A stretch of DNA of 64,000 nucleotides from Microseira sp041929235 (GTDB taxonomy: Bacteria > Cyanobacteriota > Cyanobacteriia > Cyanobacteriales > Aerosakkonemataceae): NCBI RefSeq assembly GCF_041929235.1, contig NZ_JBHFNP010000352.1:1-64000 (forward strand), in the 5' to 3' direction. Of the stretch, positions 41,144 through 49,096 are shown one piece after another. Both the position numbers and the translations under genes were made by a program. Under the pieces are notes generated by a model that saw only the letters and a program-made list of their open reading frames with translations, searched no databases and had not been told where the DNA came from. Numbering within the stretch: position 1 is the first letter of the stretch; each line of letters opens with the position of its first letter.

Positions 41144-42541
41144 ATGGAACTTTACTGCACCCGTCCAGCTTGCCCCCGCCCCCTGAACCTGTTTTCCGAT
41201 TTAGACGATCCGGCTACCCTTAAGCGGGTTCCTCAAAAGTACTGCACGACCTGCGGAATGCCGCTAATTTTGGCGGATCGCTACATGCCGTTAAAGCTGT
41301 TGGGGCAGGGTGGATTTGGGGCGGCTTTCTTAGCACGCGATCGCTATACGCCCACAATGCGTCGGTGCGTAGTGAAGCTGTTTCAACCATCGGGAAACTT
41401 AACCCCACAGCAGTTAAAAACCGCGCAAAATCTGTTTGAACGCGAAGCAGAAGTTCTGGAAGAATTGGGCAACCAACACCCTCAAATTCCAGATTTATTT
41501 GCCTTTTTTCAGTTAACTGTACCCAGCCTTCAACCCGGAAAACAAGACCAATTTTTTTATTTAGTACAAGAATTTATCGACGGGGAAAACCTAGAGGAAG
41601 AATTTACCAAAAATGGTAAATTTTCAGAAGCTCAGGTATTAGAAATATTGCAGCAAATCCTGCCAGTGCTGCAATTCGTTCACGAACACGGCTCGATCCA
41701 TCGCGATATTAAGCCATCGAATATCATGCGTTCGCGCAAAGGTTCGCTTTTCCTGTTAGATTTTGGCGCGGTCAAACAGGTAACAAAAGTAGCATCATCA
41801 ACTGCGAGTTCTACTGGTATTTACTCAATGGGATATGCCCCTCCAGAGCAAATGTCTGGAGGTCAAGTCTATCCTTCAACAGATTTATATGCCCTGGCAG
41901 TAACTTGCCTGACCTTACTGACTGGCAAGCAACCAAATGAATTATTTGAGACTTACAGCAATCAGTGGAAATGGAAAACTTATGCTCAGGTAAGCCCTCG
42001 ACTGGCGAATATATTAGACCGAATGTTGTTGAGTTCGCCCAATCAGCGATACCACTCAGCACAGGCAGTTCTAGCCGCCTTGACTTTACCTCGACCCATT
42101 CCCCCTGTGCAAACGACTGCTGCGGTAACGCCTGTAAATCCATCTCCACCCCCAATCCCAATACAACCAAGATTTTCGCTGGTGGAAGTATTAGGTGCGG
42201 CGGCATTTAGCGGGTTTGAGGGTGGGTTAATTGCGATCGCTCTCTCCAATCTCCCCGTGACGGCGGGAATTAGCATGGGATTAACGATTGCGATCGTAGG
42301 CGGTCTAATTTATGCTCAGTACCGCCGCATTCTGGAAGGCAAAGACCTGCCGATTCTGATCGGGATTACTCTAACAATTGTGGTGATATTCCGTAATTCT
42401 CTCGTACCGGCGTGGATGATTACGTTGTATGGCAATCCAATTGTGGGTGTATTATTTGTAGCCGGGTTGGCAGCAGCGGGAGCGCTCGCAGTAACCGCTC
42501 TATTTCGACTCATTTACAAATTACTTTCCCTCATGCTTTAA
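41144..42541 (+). CDS. Membrane Ser/Thr protein kinase with Cys-rich N terminus
   Basis: The 465-residue protein starts at ATG 41144 (MELYCTRPACPRP; the frame is open to 41105). Residues 1-45 hold four cysteines in two CxxxxC and CxxC pairs (zinc-ribbon-like). The Hanks-type kinase spans about 50-310: GQGGFGAAFLA, the Lys of VVKLF, HRDIKPSNIM, DFGAVKQV, APPEQM. After a Pro-rich linker come three or four membrane helices (LGAAAFSGFEGGLIAIAL onward). It is the first of five genes on one strand; the next starts 21 bases later. The position before four anchored binding proteins suggests a membrane signalling system. Confidence 0.88.
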   Translation: MELYCTRPACPRPLNLFSDLDDPATLKRVPQKYCTTCGMPLILADRYMPLKLLGQGGFGAAFLARDRYTPTMRRCVVKLFQPSGNLTPQQLKTAQNLFEREAEVLEELGNQHPQIPDLFAFFQLTVPSLQPGKQDQFFYLVQEFIDGENLEEEFTKNGKFSEAQVLEILQQILPVLQFVHEHGSIHRDIKPSNIMRSRKGSLFLLDFGAVKQVTKVASSTASSTGIYSMGYAPPEQMSGGQVYPSTDLYALAVTCLTLLTGKQPNELFETYSNQWKWKTYAQVSPRLANILDRMLLSSPNQRYHSAQAVLAALTLPRPIPPVQTTAAVTPVNPSPPPIPIQPRFSLVEVLGAAAFSGFEGGLIAIALSNLPVTAGISMGLTIAIVGGLIYAQYRRILEGKDLPILIGITLTIVVIFRNSLVPAWMITLYGNPIVGVLFVAGLAAAGALAVTALFRLIYKLLSLML

Positions 42542-42562
42542 ATTATGTAAAAACTATCAGTT

Positions 42563-43534
42563 ATGACTCAAAAAAACGAAACAACAGTTTTAGTTTTAGC
42601 CCTCTTAATTACCACTGGCTTAATCGGTTTGGGTTTTTGGTGGTTTACCAGTAATACTGGTGACAAAACCGAAAATTTAACCAATCAAACCGACCAATCT
42701 CATCTCAAAACTTTTACTCAAGTCAAAAACGTCCCCAGGGGACTATTTAGTTATGGAGGTAGCACAACTTGGGCAACAATTCGGCGCGATTTAGATCCAG
42801 CAATTCAAACAGTTTGGCCTCAATTTCGCTTGCGCTACACTCAACCGAATCAAGGTAATCCTAGTACGGGTTCAGGTATCCGCATGTTATTAGACAATCA
42901 ATTGTCTTTTTCTCACGCTTCGCGCCCGATTGTAGATCAAGAATACGAACAAGCGAAACAACGAGGTTTTACTTTAGTAGAAATTCCAGTAGCAATTGAT
43001 GGGAGAGCGATCGCAGTTCACCCAAGCTTAAATATTCCAGGCATAACTATACAGCAACGCGATGATATTTATGCAGGCAAAATTACCAACTGGAATCAAC
43101 TGGGTGGTCCAAATCTGAGCATCAAGCGTTACGCCGTACAAGGTGACGAGGGAGAGAATCTTGAAATAGTACCAACTCCCACCGAAGCTATTCGTAAAGT
43201 TGCGGAAGATCCAGCAGGAATGTTTGAAGCTTCTGCTCCATTATTGGTATCTCAGTGTAAAGTTAAAACATTGCCGCTAGGTCGAAACTCGAATCAACTA
43301 ATTCCACCTTATAAACTGCCTTTAGTGCCGCTGTCCGAGTGTCCATCTAAGCGGAATGAAGCGAATACAGAAGCTTTTTTGACTGGAGAATATCCCTTAA
43401 CTCGTAGGTTGTTTGTAGTGGTTAAAAAGAACAATCAAATTGACCAGCAAGCAGGAGAAGCTTATGCCAATTTATTGCTAACAGAACAAGGTCAGGAAAT
43501 GATTGAAAAGGCGGGATTTGTCAGAATTCGCTAA
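42563..43534 (+). CDS. Membrane-anchored PstS-like binding protein, copy 1
   Basis: The 323-residue protein has an N-terminal uncleaved-looking anchor (VLVLALLITTGLIGLGFWWF, about 9-28) and a type 2 periplasmic-binding domain like phosphate-binding PstS: GLFSYGGSTTWATIRRD, SHASRPI, AGKITNWNQLGGP. Compared with copy 2 (46637) it lacks about 20 residues that hold the SGGT loop which in PstS contacts phosphate, so its ligand or role must differ. No ABC permease or ATPase genes are nearby. Second gene of the kinase cluster. Confidence 0.85.
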   Translation: MTQKNETTVLVLALLITTGLIGLGFWWFTSNTGDKTENLTNQTDQSHLKTFTQVKNVPRGLFSYGGSTTWATIRRDLDPAIQTVWPQFRLRYTQPNQGNPSTGSGIRMLLDNQLSFSHASRPIVDQEYEQAKQRGFTLVEIPVAIDGRAIAVHPSLNIPGITIQQRDDIYAGKITNWNQLGGPNLSIKRYAVQGDEGENLEIVPTPTEAIRKVAEDPAGMFEASAPLLVSQCKVKTLPLGRNSNQLIPPYKLPLVPLSECPSKRNEANTEAFLTGEYPLTRRLFVVVKKNNQIDQQAGEAYANLLLTEQGQEMIEKAGFVRIR

Positions 43535-43579
43535 AGTATGTAACGCAAGTTGATAGTTATCTTTTTAGGGATCAAGACA

Positions 43580-43680
43580 GGCTAATGGCTAATAGCTAAT
43601 GGCTGGTAGAACCGAAAAATATTCCCATCAGCAATTAGCAAGCTTGCGATTAGCAATGCGATCAACCCACGAGAGTTATA
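43580..43680. repeat. GGCTAATAGC heptamer-like repeats
   Basis: GGCTAATGGCTAATAGCTAATGG, then AGCAATTAGCAAGC and GCGATTAGCAATGC, form an imperfect inverted heptamer array in the 189-base gap between two binding-protein genes. Confidence 0.6.
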
Positions 43681-43723
43681 ACTAGCAACTTGGGTTATGT
43701 AATTTCTCAACTACGAGCTACCT

Positions 43724-45115
43724 ATGTCCCAAAGAAATGAAACAACGATTTTAATTTTAGCCCTTGTAATTACACTAGGATTGCTATTTACGGGTTTTTG
43801 GTTGTTTAATCGACTAATAAATACACAAAAAAATCAACCAATTTCACCTTTTACAGGAAGTTTAGAAGAACGCATCAGTTTGGGCAACATAATTTTAGTC
43901 AATGCAGATAAAAACCCTAATAAAGAAGCCGGAGTGAAAGCATTTGCCAAAGGAGATTTTCCTACAGCGATTTCACAACTAGAATCTTCATTAAAAAAGA
44001 AACGAAACGATCCAGAAGCTTGGATTTACTTTAATAATGCTAAAGCCGGTCAAAATAATCCTCTCAAAATAGGCGTTAGCGTTCCTATTGGGGGCAATCT
44101 AAATATTGCCAAAGAAATTATGCGGGGTGTGGCTCAAGCTCAAGATGAAGCTAATAACAATGGCGGCATAAATGGGATGCCATTGCAAGTTGAAATTGCC
44201 AATGATGACAACGACCCCAGCATCGTGAAAAAAATTGCCGAAAAATGGGTGAAAGACACCAAAGTTTTAGCAGTGGTGGGTCATAATACGAGCGATGCTT
44301 CGCTTGCAGGTGCGCCAATTTATCAGCAGGGAAATTTGGTGATGATTTCTCCTACAAGCAACGCCAAAAAGTTATCTGGAATTGGTAGTTATATATTTCG
44401 GACTGTTCCTAGTATTAGTTCTGAGGCTGAAGTTCTTTCCCGTTATGCGAGCAAAACAAATCGGCTGAGCAAACTAGCGATTTGCGCGGATTCGCAAGCA
44501 AAAGCCAGTCAGTCTTTCAAACAGGAGTTGCGCTCGGCTATTGATAATGAGGGAGGCAAAATTAGCCAAATTGCTTGCGATTTTTCCGACCAAAATTTTA
44601 ACCCTAGTGGCGCGATTTCTCAAGCCGTGAGCGATGGTGCAGAGGGGTTAGTATTAGCGGCTTCTGTCGATAAAATTAAGCGATCGCTTGACATAATCAG
44701 AGCAAATAAAGGGCGACTGTCTTTGATGGCGAATTCTACGCTTTACACGTTTGATACTCTCAAGTTGGGTCAAGCAGAAGCAAATGAAATGGTGTTAGCT
44801 GTCCCGTGGCATCCGGAGGCAATTCCAGATAATCCTTTTCCTAAAAATGCTAGGAAATATTGGGGCGGTGATGTGAATTGGCGCACGGCATTGGCTTACG
44901 ATGCTACTCAAGCGATTATCGCAGGTTTAAAGCAAGATAATACTCGCCAAGGACTGCAAAAAACTTTATCTAGTTCGGAGTTTTCTGCCAATGGTGCGAC
45001 GGGGAAGATTCAGTTTTTGCCATCAGGCGATCGCAACGCCTCCTCAATCCTCGTTAAAATTCAACCAGGTCAATCTTCCGGCACAGGGTACGATTTCGCA
45101 CCCGTGCCACAATAG
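43724..45115 (+). CDS. Anchored TPR-periplasmic-binding protein (LivJ fold), copy 1
   Basis: The 463-residue protein has the same N-terminal anchor as its neighbours (MSQRNETTILILALVITLG). Then comes a TPR-like pair of helices (about 65-105: GVKAFAKGDFPTAISQLES) and a type 1 periplasmic-binding domain of branched-chain amino-acid receptor type: KIGVSVPIGGNLNIAKEIMRG, VVGHNTSDASLAG, SPTSNAKKLSG. It lacks the lipoprotein box and any transport partners. Such domains bind amino acids or other small ligands; here they probably sense rather than transport. It is separated from gene 2 by 189 bases with a heptamer repeat. Confidence 0.85.
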   Translation: MSQRNETTILILALVITLGLLFTGFWLFNRLINTQKNQPISPFTGSLEERISLGNIILVNADKNPNKEAGVKAFAKGDFPTAISQLESSLKKKRNDPEAWIYFNNAKAGQNNPLKIGVSVPIGGNLNIAKEIMRGVAQAQDEANNNGGINGMPLQVEIANDDNDPSIVKKIAEKWVKDTKVLAVVGHNTSDASLAGAPIYQQGNLVMISPTSNAKKLSGIGSYIFRTVPSISSEAEVLSRYASKTNRLSKLAICADSQAKASQSFKQELRSAIDNEGGKISQIACDFSDQNFNPSGAISQAVSDGAEGLVLAASVDKIKRSLDIIRANKGRLSLMANSTLYTFDTLKLGQAEANEMVLAVPWHPEAIPDNPFPKNARKYWGGDVNWRTALAYDATQAIIAGLKQDNTRQGLQKTLSSSEFSANGATGKIQFLPSGDRNASSILVKIQPGQSSGTGYDFAPVPQ

Positions 45116-45221
45116 CAAGGCTTGAGGCGATCGCATTATGTCTCAAAAAAGTGTATAAAAATGGGTAGTTAGCCCAATCAACAATTAGATCGACCTCCAT
45201 AAACTAACGGACTATTCTATT

Positions 45222-46610
45222 ATGTCTCAAAAAAATGAAACAGCAGTTCTAGTCTTATCCCTATTAATCACCCTGGCATTAGTAGGAGTAGGATTTTGGT
45301 GGTTTAGCAGTAGAATTACAAGTCAGGAAAAAACCAGTCAAAGCCTATGGGGAAATCAATCTATTAAATTCCGAATTAGTGGTGGAGAAAAAACTTTATT
45401 TGCCGGGGCAATATCACCGAAAAAACAAGCAGGGTGGCAAGCGTTCGCATCTAAAAAATTCGCTGTTGCTGCTGCCAATCTAGAAGCAGCATTACAAGCA
45501 AAGCCAAACGATCCAGAAGGTTTAATTTTCCTCAATAATGCCAGGATTGGCGATCAGAAAAGCTACACCATTGCCGTATCTGTCCCAATTGGTACTGACC
45601 CCAATGGTTCTTTGGAAATACTGCGCGGAGTCGCTCAAGCTCAAAATGAAATCAATCAGGCAGGGGGAGTTAACGGCGTTCCTGTAAAAGTAGCGATCGC
45701 CAACGACGATAATAATCCAGTAATTGCTCAGCAAATTGCCAACGAATTGACGAAAAATCAGGAAATATTAGGGGTAATCGGTCCTTATGCCAGCGATGTC
45801 AGTTTGGCAGCTGCAAAAGCTTATGAATCGGGACAGCTCGTTACTATTTCCCCCATCAGCACTTCGGTGAAACTTTCAGGATTTAGCCGCTATTTTTTCC
45901 GCACAGTTCCCAGCGATTACGTTGCTGCTAGATCCCTAGCAGATTACATGCTGACCAAACTCAAAATAAAAAATGCAGCCGTTTTTTTTAATTCCCAAAG
46001 TTCCTATAGCCAATCTTTGAAATCTGAGTTTGTCACTGCCGTTTCCTTGGGAGGTGGAGAAGTATCGAGCGAATTTGATCTATCAGCTCCGGATTTTAGC
46101 GCGGCAGCAAGTTTTAAACAAGCCAAAGCTCGGGGAGCAAAATTATTAATGTTAGCTGCGAATACCGCCAGCTTAGATAAAGCTTTACAAGTAGTGCAGG
46201 TCAACAGCAAACAATTAAGCTTGCTAGGGGGAGATGATGTTTACACACCCAAAACTTTAGAAGTTGGTGCAGCATCAGCAGAAGGGATGGTAGTAGCAGT
46301 TCCCTGGCATATTAAGGCCGTTCCAAATTCAAATTTTGTTCGCCAATCTAAACAACTTTGGAATGCGGATGTCAACTGGCGAACTGCTTTATCCTACGAT
46401 GCTGCACAAGCGCTAATTGCAGCCATCAAGCGCAACCCGACTCGCTTGGGAGTTCAACAGGCACTAATTGCATCAGATTTTTCTGCCCCAGGCGCTTCCG
46501 GCATCGTGCGTTTTCTGCCATCAGGCGATCGCAACAGTACCATTCAACTCGTGAAAATCGTTCGCGGCGATCGCTCTAGAACTGGCTACGATTTTGAGCC
46601 AGTGCAATAA
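45222..46610 (+). CDS. Anchored TPR-periplasmic-binding protein, copy 2
   Basis: The 462-residue protein is a clear paralog of the preceding gene: anchor MSQKNETAVLVLSLLITLAL, a TPR-like unit (GWQAFASKKFAVAAANLEA), then the type 1 binding domain (YTIAVSVPIGTDPNGSLEIL, GPYASDVSLAAAKAYE, SPISTSVKLSGFSR). The paralogs have diverged in the ligand-facing loops, so they may bind different ligands. Copy number within one cluster hints at a multi-input sensor. Confidence 0.85.
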   Translation: MSQKNETAVLVLSLLITLALVGVGFWWFSSRITSQEKTSQSLWGNQSIKFRISGGEKTLFAGAISPKKQAGWQAFASKKFAVAAANLEAALQAKPNDPEGLIFLNNARIGDQKSYTIAVSVPIGTDPNGSLEILRGVAQAQNEINQAGGVNGVPVKVAIANDDNNPVIAQQIANELTKNQEILGVIGPYASDVSLAAAKAYESGQLVTISPISTSVKLSGFSRYFFRTVPSDYVAARSLADYMLTKLKIKNAAVFFNSQSSYSQSLKSEFVTAVSLGGGEVSSEFDLSAPDFSAAASFKQAKARGAKLLMLAANTASLDKALQVVQVNSKQLSLLGGDDVYTPKTLEVGAASAEGMVVAVPWHIKAVPNSNFVRQSKQLWNADVNWRTALSYDAAQALIAAIKRNPTRLGVQQALIASDFSAPGASGIVRFLPSGDRNSTIQLVKIVRGDRSRTGYDFEPVQ

Positions 46611-46636
46611 TATCTTCAAATTTTTACAGTTGATTT

Positions 46637-47665
46637 ATGTCTCAAAAAAACGAAACAGCAGTTTTATTCTTAACCCTTCTCATCACAGCAGGATTAATTG
46701 GCGCAGGCTATTGGTGGTTTACTCGACGTTCTGAAATTAATCTCCCCGATTCGGCTCAAAAAGGCCAAAATCCACCAGGAAACCTTCAAGGGTTTAACAC
46801 CGTACAGAACGCTCCTTCTGGACTATTTAACTATGGTGGCAGCACTTCTTGGGCACCGATTCGCCTACGGGTAGACTCGGCGATTCAAGCAGCTAGACCT
46901 GAGTTCCGCCTGCGTTATGTCGATCCCGTCGGTATAGCTCCTAGTTCAAGCACCGGGATTAAAATGTTGCTAGATGGTCAACTTGATTTGGCTCAATCTT
47001 CTCGACCCATTCTCGATCAAGAATACAATCAAGCCAAGCAACGAGGGTTCGCTCTCCAACAAGTTCCCGTCGCCATTGATGGCTTAGCAGTTGCAGTTAA
47101 TCCTAATCTAAATATTCCAGGTTTAACTATAGACCAGCTTAAATCTATTTACTCTGGCAAGATTACTAACTGGCAACAGCTAGGAGGGCCAAATTTAACT
47201 ATTAAACCTTTTTCGCGCCCAGCTAACTCTGGTGGTACGGTTGAATTGTTCCTGGAAGATGTCATGCAGGGTCAAGCTTTTAGCGCCAATGTGGAGTTTG
47301 TTCCCACCACAACGGAAGCTTTGCGAAAACTTGCTGCTAGTCCTGGGGGCATTTATTTTGCTTCGGCACCAGAAGTTGTACCCCAGTGTACGATTAAGCC
47401 CGTGCCTATAGGTCGCCAAGCAGGCGAGTTCGTACCGCCCTATCTTGAACCCTTTGTACCCCTCTCCCAGTGTCCTGGAAAACGCAATCAGCTAAACGTA
47501 CAAGCTTTTCAATCGGGAAAGTATCCGATGACGCGCAACTTGTTTGTAGTAATCAAACAAAACAATCAAACCGAACAACAAGCTGGAGAAGCTTATGCCA
47601 AATTTTTGCAAACCCAGCAGGTACAGGAATTAATCCAGCACGCGGGTTTTGTTCGCATTAGGTGA
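46637..47665 (+). CDS. Membrane-anchored PstS-like binding protein, copy 2
   Basis: The 342-residue protein has the same anchor (VLFLTLLITAGLIGAGYWWF) and a type 2 periplasmic-binding domain like the first copy: GLFNYGGSTSWAPIRLRVD, AQSSRPILDQEYNQAK, YSGKITNWQQLGGP. Unlike copy 1 it keeps the PANSGGTVELF loop where PstS binds phosphate. It starts 26 bases after the previous gene and ends the cluster. Nothing here encodes permease or ATPase partners, so phosphate-type uptake is unlikely; phosphate or oxyanion sensing is possible. Confidence 0.85.
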   Translation: MSQKNETAVLFLTLLITAGLIGAGYWWFTRRSEINLPDSAQKGQNPPGNLQGFNTVQNAPSGLFNYGGSTSWAPIRLRVDSAIQAARPEFRLRYVDPVGIAPSSSTGIKMLLDGQLDLAQSSRPILDQEYNQAKQRGFALQQVPVAIDGLAVAVNPNLNIPGLTIDQLKSIYSGKITNWQQLGGPNLTIKPFSRPANSGGTVELFLEDVMQGQAFSANVEFVPTTTEALRKLAASPGGIYFASAPEVVPQCTIKPVPIGRQAGEFVPPYLEPFVPLSQCPGKRNQLNVQAFQSGKYPMTRNLFVVIKQNNQTEQQAGEAYAKFLQTQQVQELIQHAGFVRIR

Positions 47666-48144
47666 AATAAGCTGATCTGCCTTCAAGTTGCATAACTCAG
47701 ATCTTGCACCACGGCTAACACCTTAGTTTCTTGCAAATAGCTAAACTTGAAAGCCTAGATCTTTCATCAAGAAACCCGGTTTTTCAAGGCTTGTTGACAA
47801 TGGTGCAAGATGTGAGATAATGCAAATTGCCCCAAAGACGCACCAGACGGGGAGACACCAAAGACGCAGTGATGCAATTTCGATCGCGATTAGCTTAGTA
47901 AGCTGCTACGCATTTAAATCCCATAAAGAGGCGGGCAAGATGCCCACCCCACAAGAAGAAGGGAAAATTTGGCTCTCAAATTAGGTGCGTAGCAGCTTAG
48001 GGAAAATCCGAAAATTATCTCTAAGGGAAGATTTTACGATTGCCCTGCAAGTGAAATAGTAGGGGCACGGCATGGGAAAATTATCTCCAAGGAAAGATTT
48101 TCTGATTGCCGTGCCCCTACAAATTTGCCACTGTTTCTTTGGTC
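47666..48144. other. Intergenic region with repeat copies
   Basis: Between the binding-protein cluster and the Crp-family gene. It holds a GAAACCCGG-type repeat at 47769, a weak GACGCA repeat near 47830 and the hairpin repeat at 48008-48120. No gene seen. The 48008-48120 stretch may help terminate the convergent transcripts. Confidence 0.6.
48008..48120. repeat. Duplicated unit with 14-bp inverted repeat
   Basis: GTAGGGGCACGGCA (48059-48072) and TGCCGTGCCCCTAC (48107-48120) are exact inverse copies. An adjoining partial duplicate (48008-48048) repeats GAAAATTATCTC and GAAGATTTTAC. The arms are of the family seen at 35679-35921. A small MITE-like element is likely. Confidence 0.75.
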
Positions 48145-48870
48145 CTAGCGACGAAGCGTTATATCTCCGGGTAAGCAGATGAGATTATCATCCTGGGTGT
48201 GAATTAACCCGCGTTGGCGTAATTTACCCATCAAGCGCGTTACGGTGACGCGAGTCGAACCAATGGCGCTGCCAATTTGAGCGTGAGTCAAAGTCCAAGG
48301 CAGACAGTAGCCAAGTTCTGCAGGTTCGCCATATTCTTCAATTAACAGGGTGAGAAATCCTAACAAGCGGTCAATGGTGCGCCGCTGTCCCAGGGTACTC
48401 AGCCACAACAACTTACGCTGGTGCTGATAGCGAAAGGCATCTAATACTTCGCGCCGGAAGTGAGGCCAGTTGTCGAGGTCGTGCCAATACATCCAAACTA
48501 CCGATGTTTGGTCAACGTGGGCATAACTGTGGAGTGTAAAGGGTGATTGAGCGACGATTTCAAACGGTTGTCCTGCACCAACAAAGCCTAAGAATGCTTC
48601 CTCCGCCGTTGCGTTAGTGGCGCGAGCTGAGCGACTCGTGGCACTGACCTGGGCGACACCGACCATTCGGACAGCGCCGCGCTGGACTAGGTAGAGCAGT
48701 CCGGGGCGGGCAGGTATTTTCTCGTCTTTACTGAAGGTGCGACACCGATAGTGTTCTTGCGCCCAGTCTAGAATCCGCTGCCAGGTTAAAAATGGCCGTG
48801 CAGACTCTGAAGATACAGATGCCTCTGATGATGCAGAATTGGGTTGAACGGGAAGGGATTGTTGGAGCAT
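48145..48870 (-). CDS. Crp/Fnr-family regulator, NtcA/DevH-like
   Basis: The 241-residue protein has an N-terminal beta-roll effector domain and a C-terminal winged HTH. The recognition helix AIGSTRVTVTRLM is the same core as in NtcA, the cyanobacterial nitrogen regulator, so it should read GTA-N8-TAC sites. The effector domain differs from NtcA and resembles DevH of heterocystous cyanobacteria as far as I can recall, so a role in nitrogen or redox control is suggested. A GTA-N8-TAC box lies at 49008-49021 in its own upstream region. It diverges from the DALR gene. Confidence 0.8.
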   Translation of the reverse strand: MLQQSLPVQPNSASSEASVSSESARPFLTWQRILDWAQEHYRCRTFSKDEKIPARPGLLYLVQRGAVRMVGVAQVSATSRSARATNATAEEAFLGFVGAGQPFEIVAQSPFTLHSYAHVDQTSVVWMYWHDLDNWPHFRREVLDAFRYQHQRKLLWLSTLGQRRTIDRLLGFLTLLIEEYGEPAELGYCLPWTLTHAQIGSAIGSTRVTVTRLMGKLRQRGLIHTQDDNLICLPGDITLRR

Positions 48871-49001
48871 AAGTCAAGCTCTCAAAAACGAGTAAACAAT
48901 GGGTTTTTGCTTGTCAAGCTGGGTTTAACTCTACGGACTACCTTTTTGCGGTAGCAAGCGTTGAGTCATTTATACGATCTTTATATAAGTCTTACTGTAA
49001 C

Positions 49002-49027
49002 TCTAAAGTAATAAAAGATACTTTAGA
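49002..49027. promoter_or_regulatory. GTA-N8-TAC box inside a 9-bp inverted repeat
   Basis: TCTAAAGTA-ATAAAAGA-TACTTTAGA is a perfect inverted repeat whose core (49008-49021) is exactly GTA-N8-TAC, the NtcA-type site. On the minus strand the box is followed about 20 bases later by TATATA, the class II activator spacing, so it should control the Crp-family gene itself; the divergent DALR gene starts 70 bases to the right. Confidence 0.65.
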
Positions 49028-49096
49028 TTTTCACAAATTCTCCTATTAGTCAGATTTCGATTTTTTATGTGTGTCTGAAGATACACCCTAAGATAG

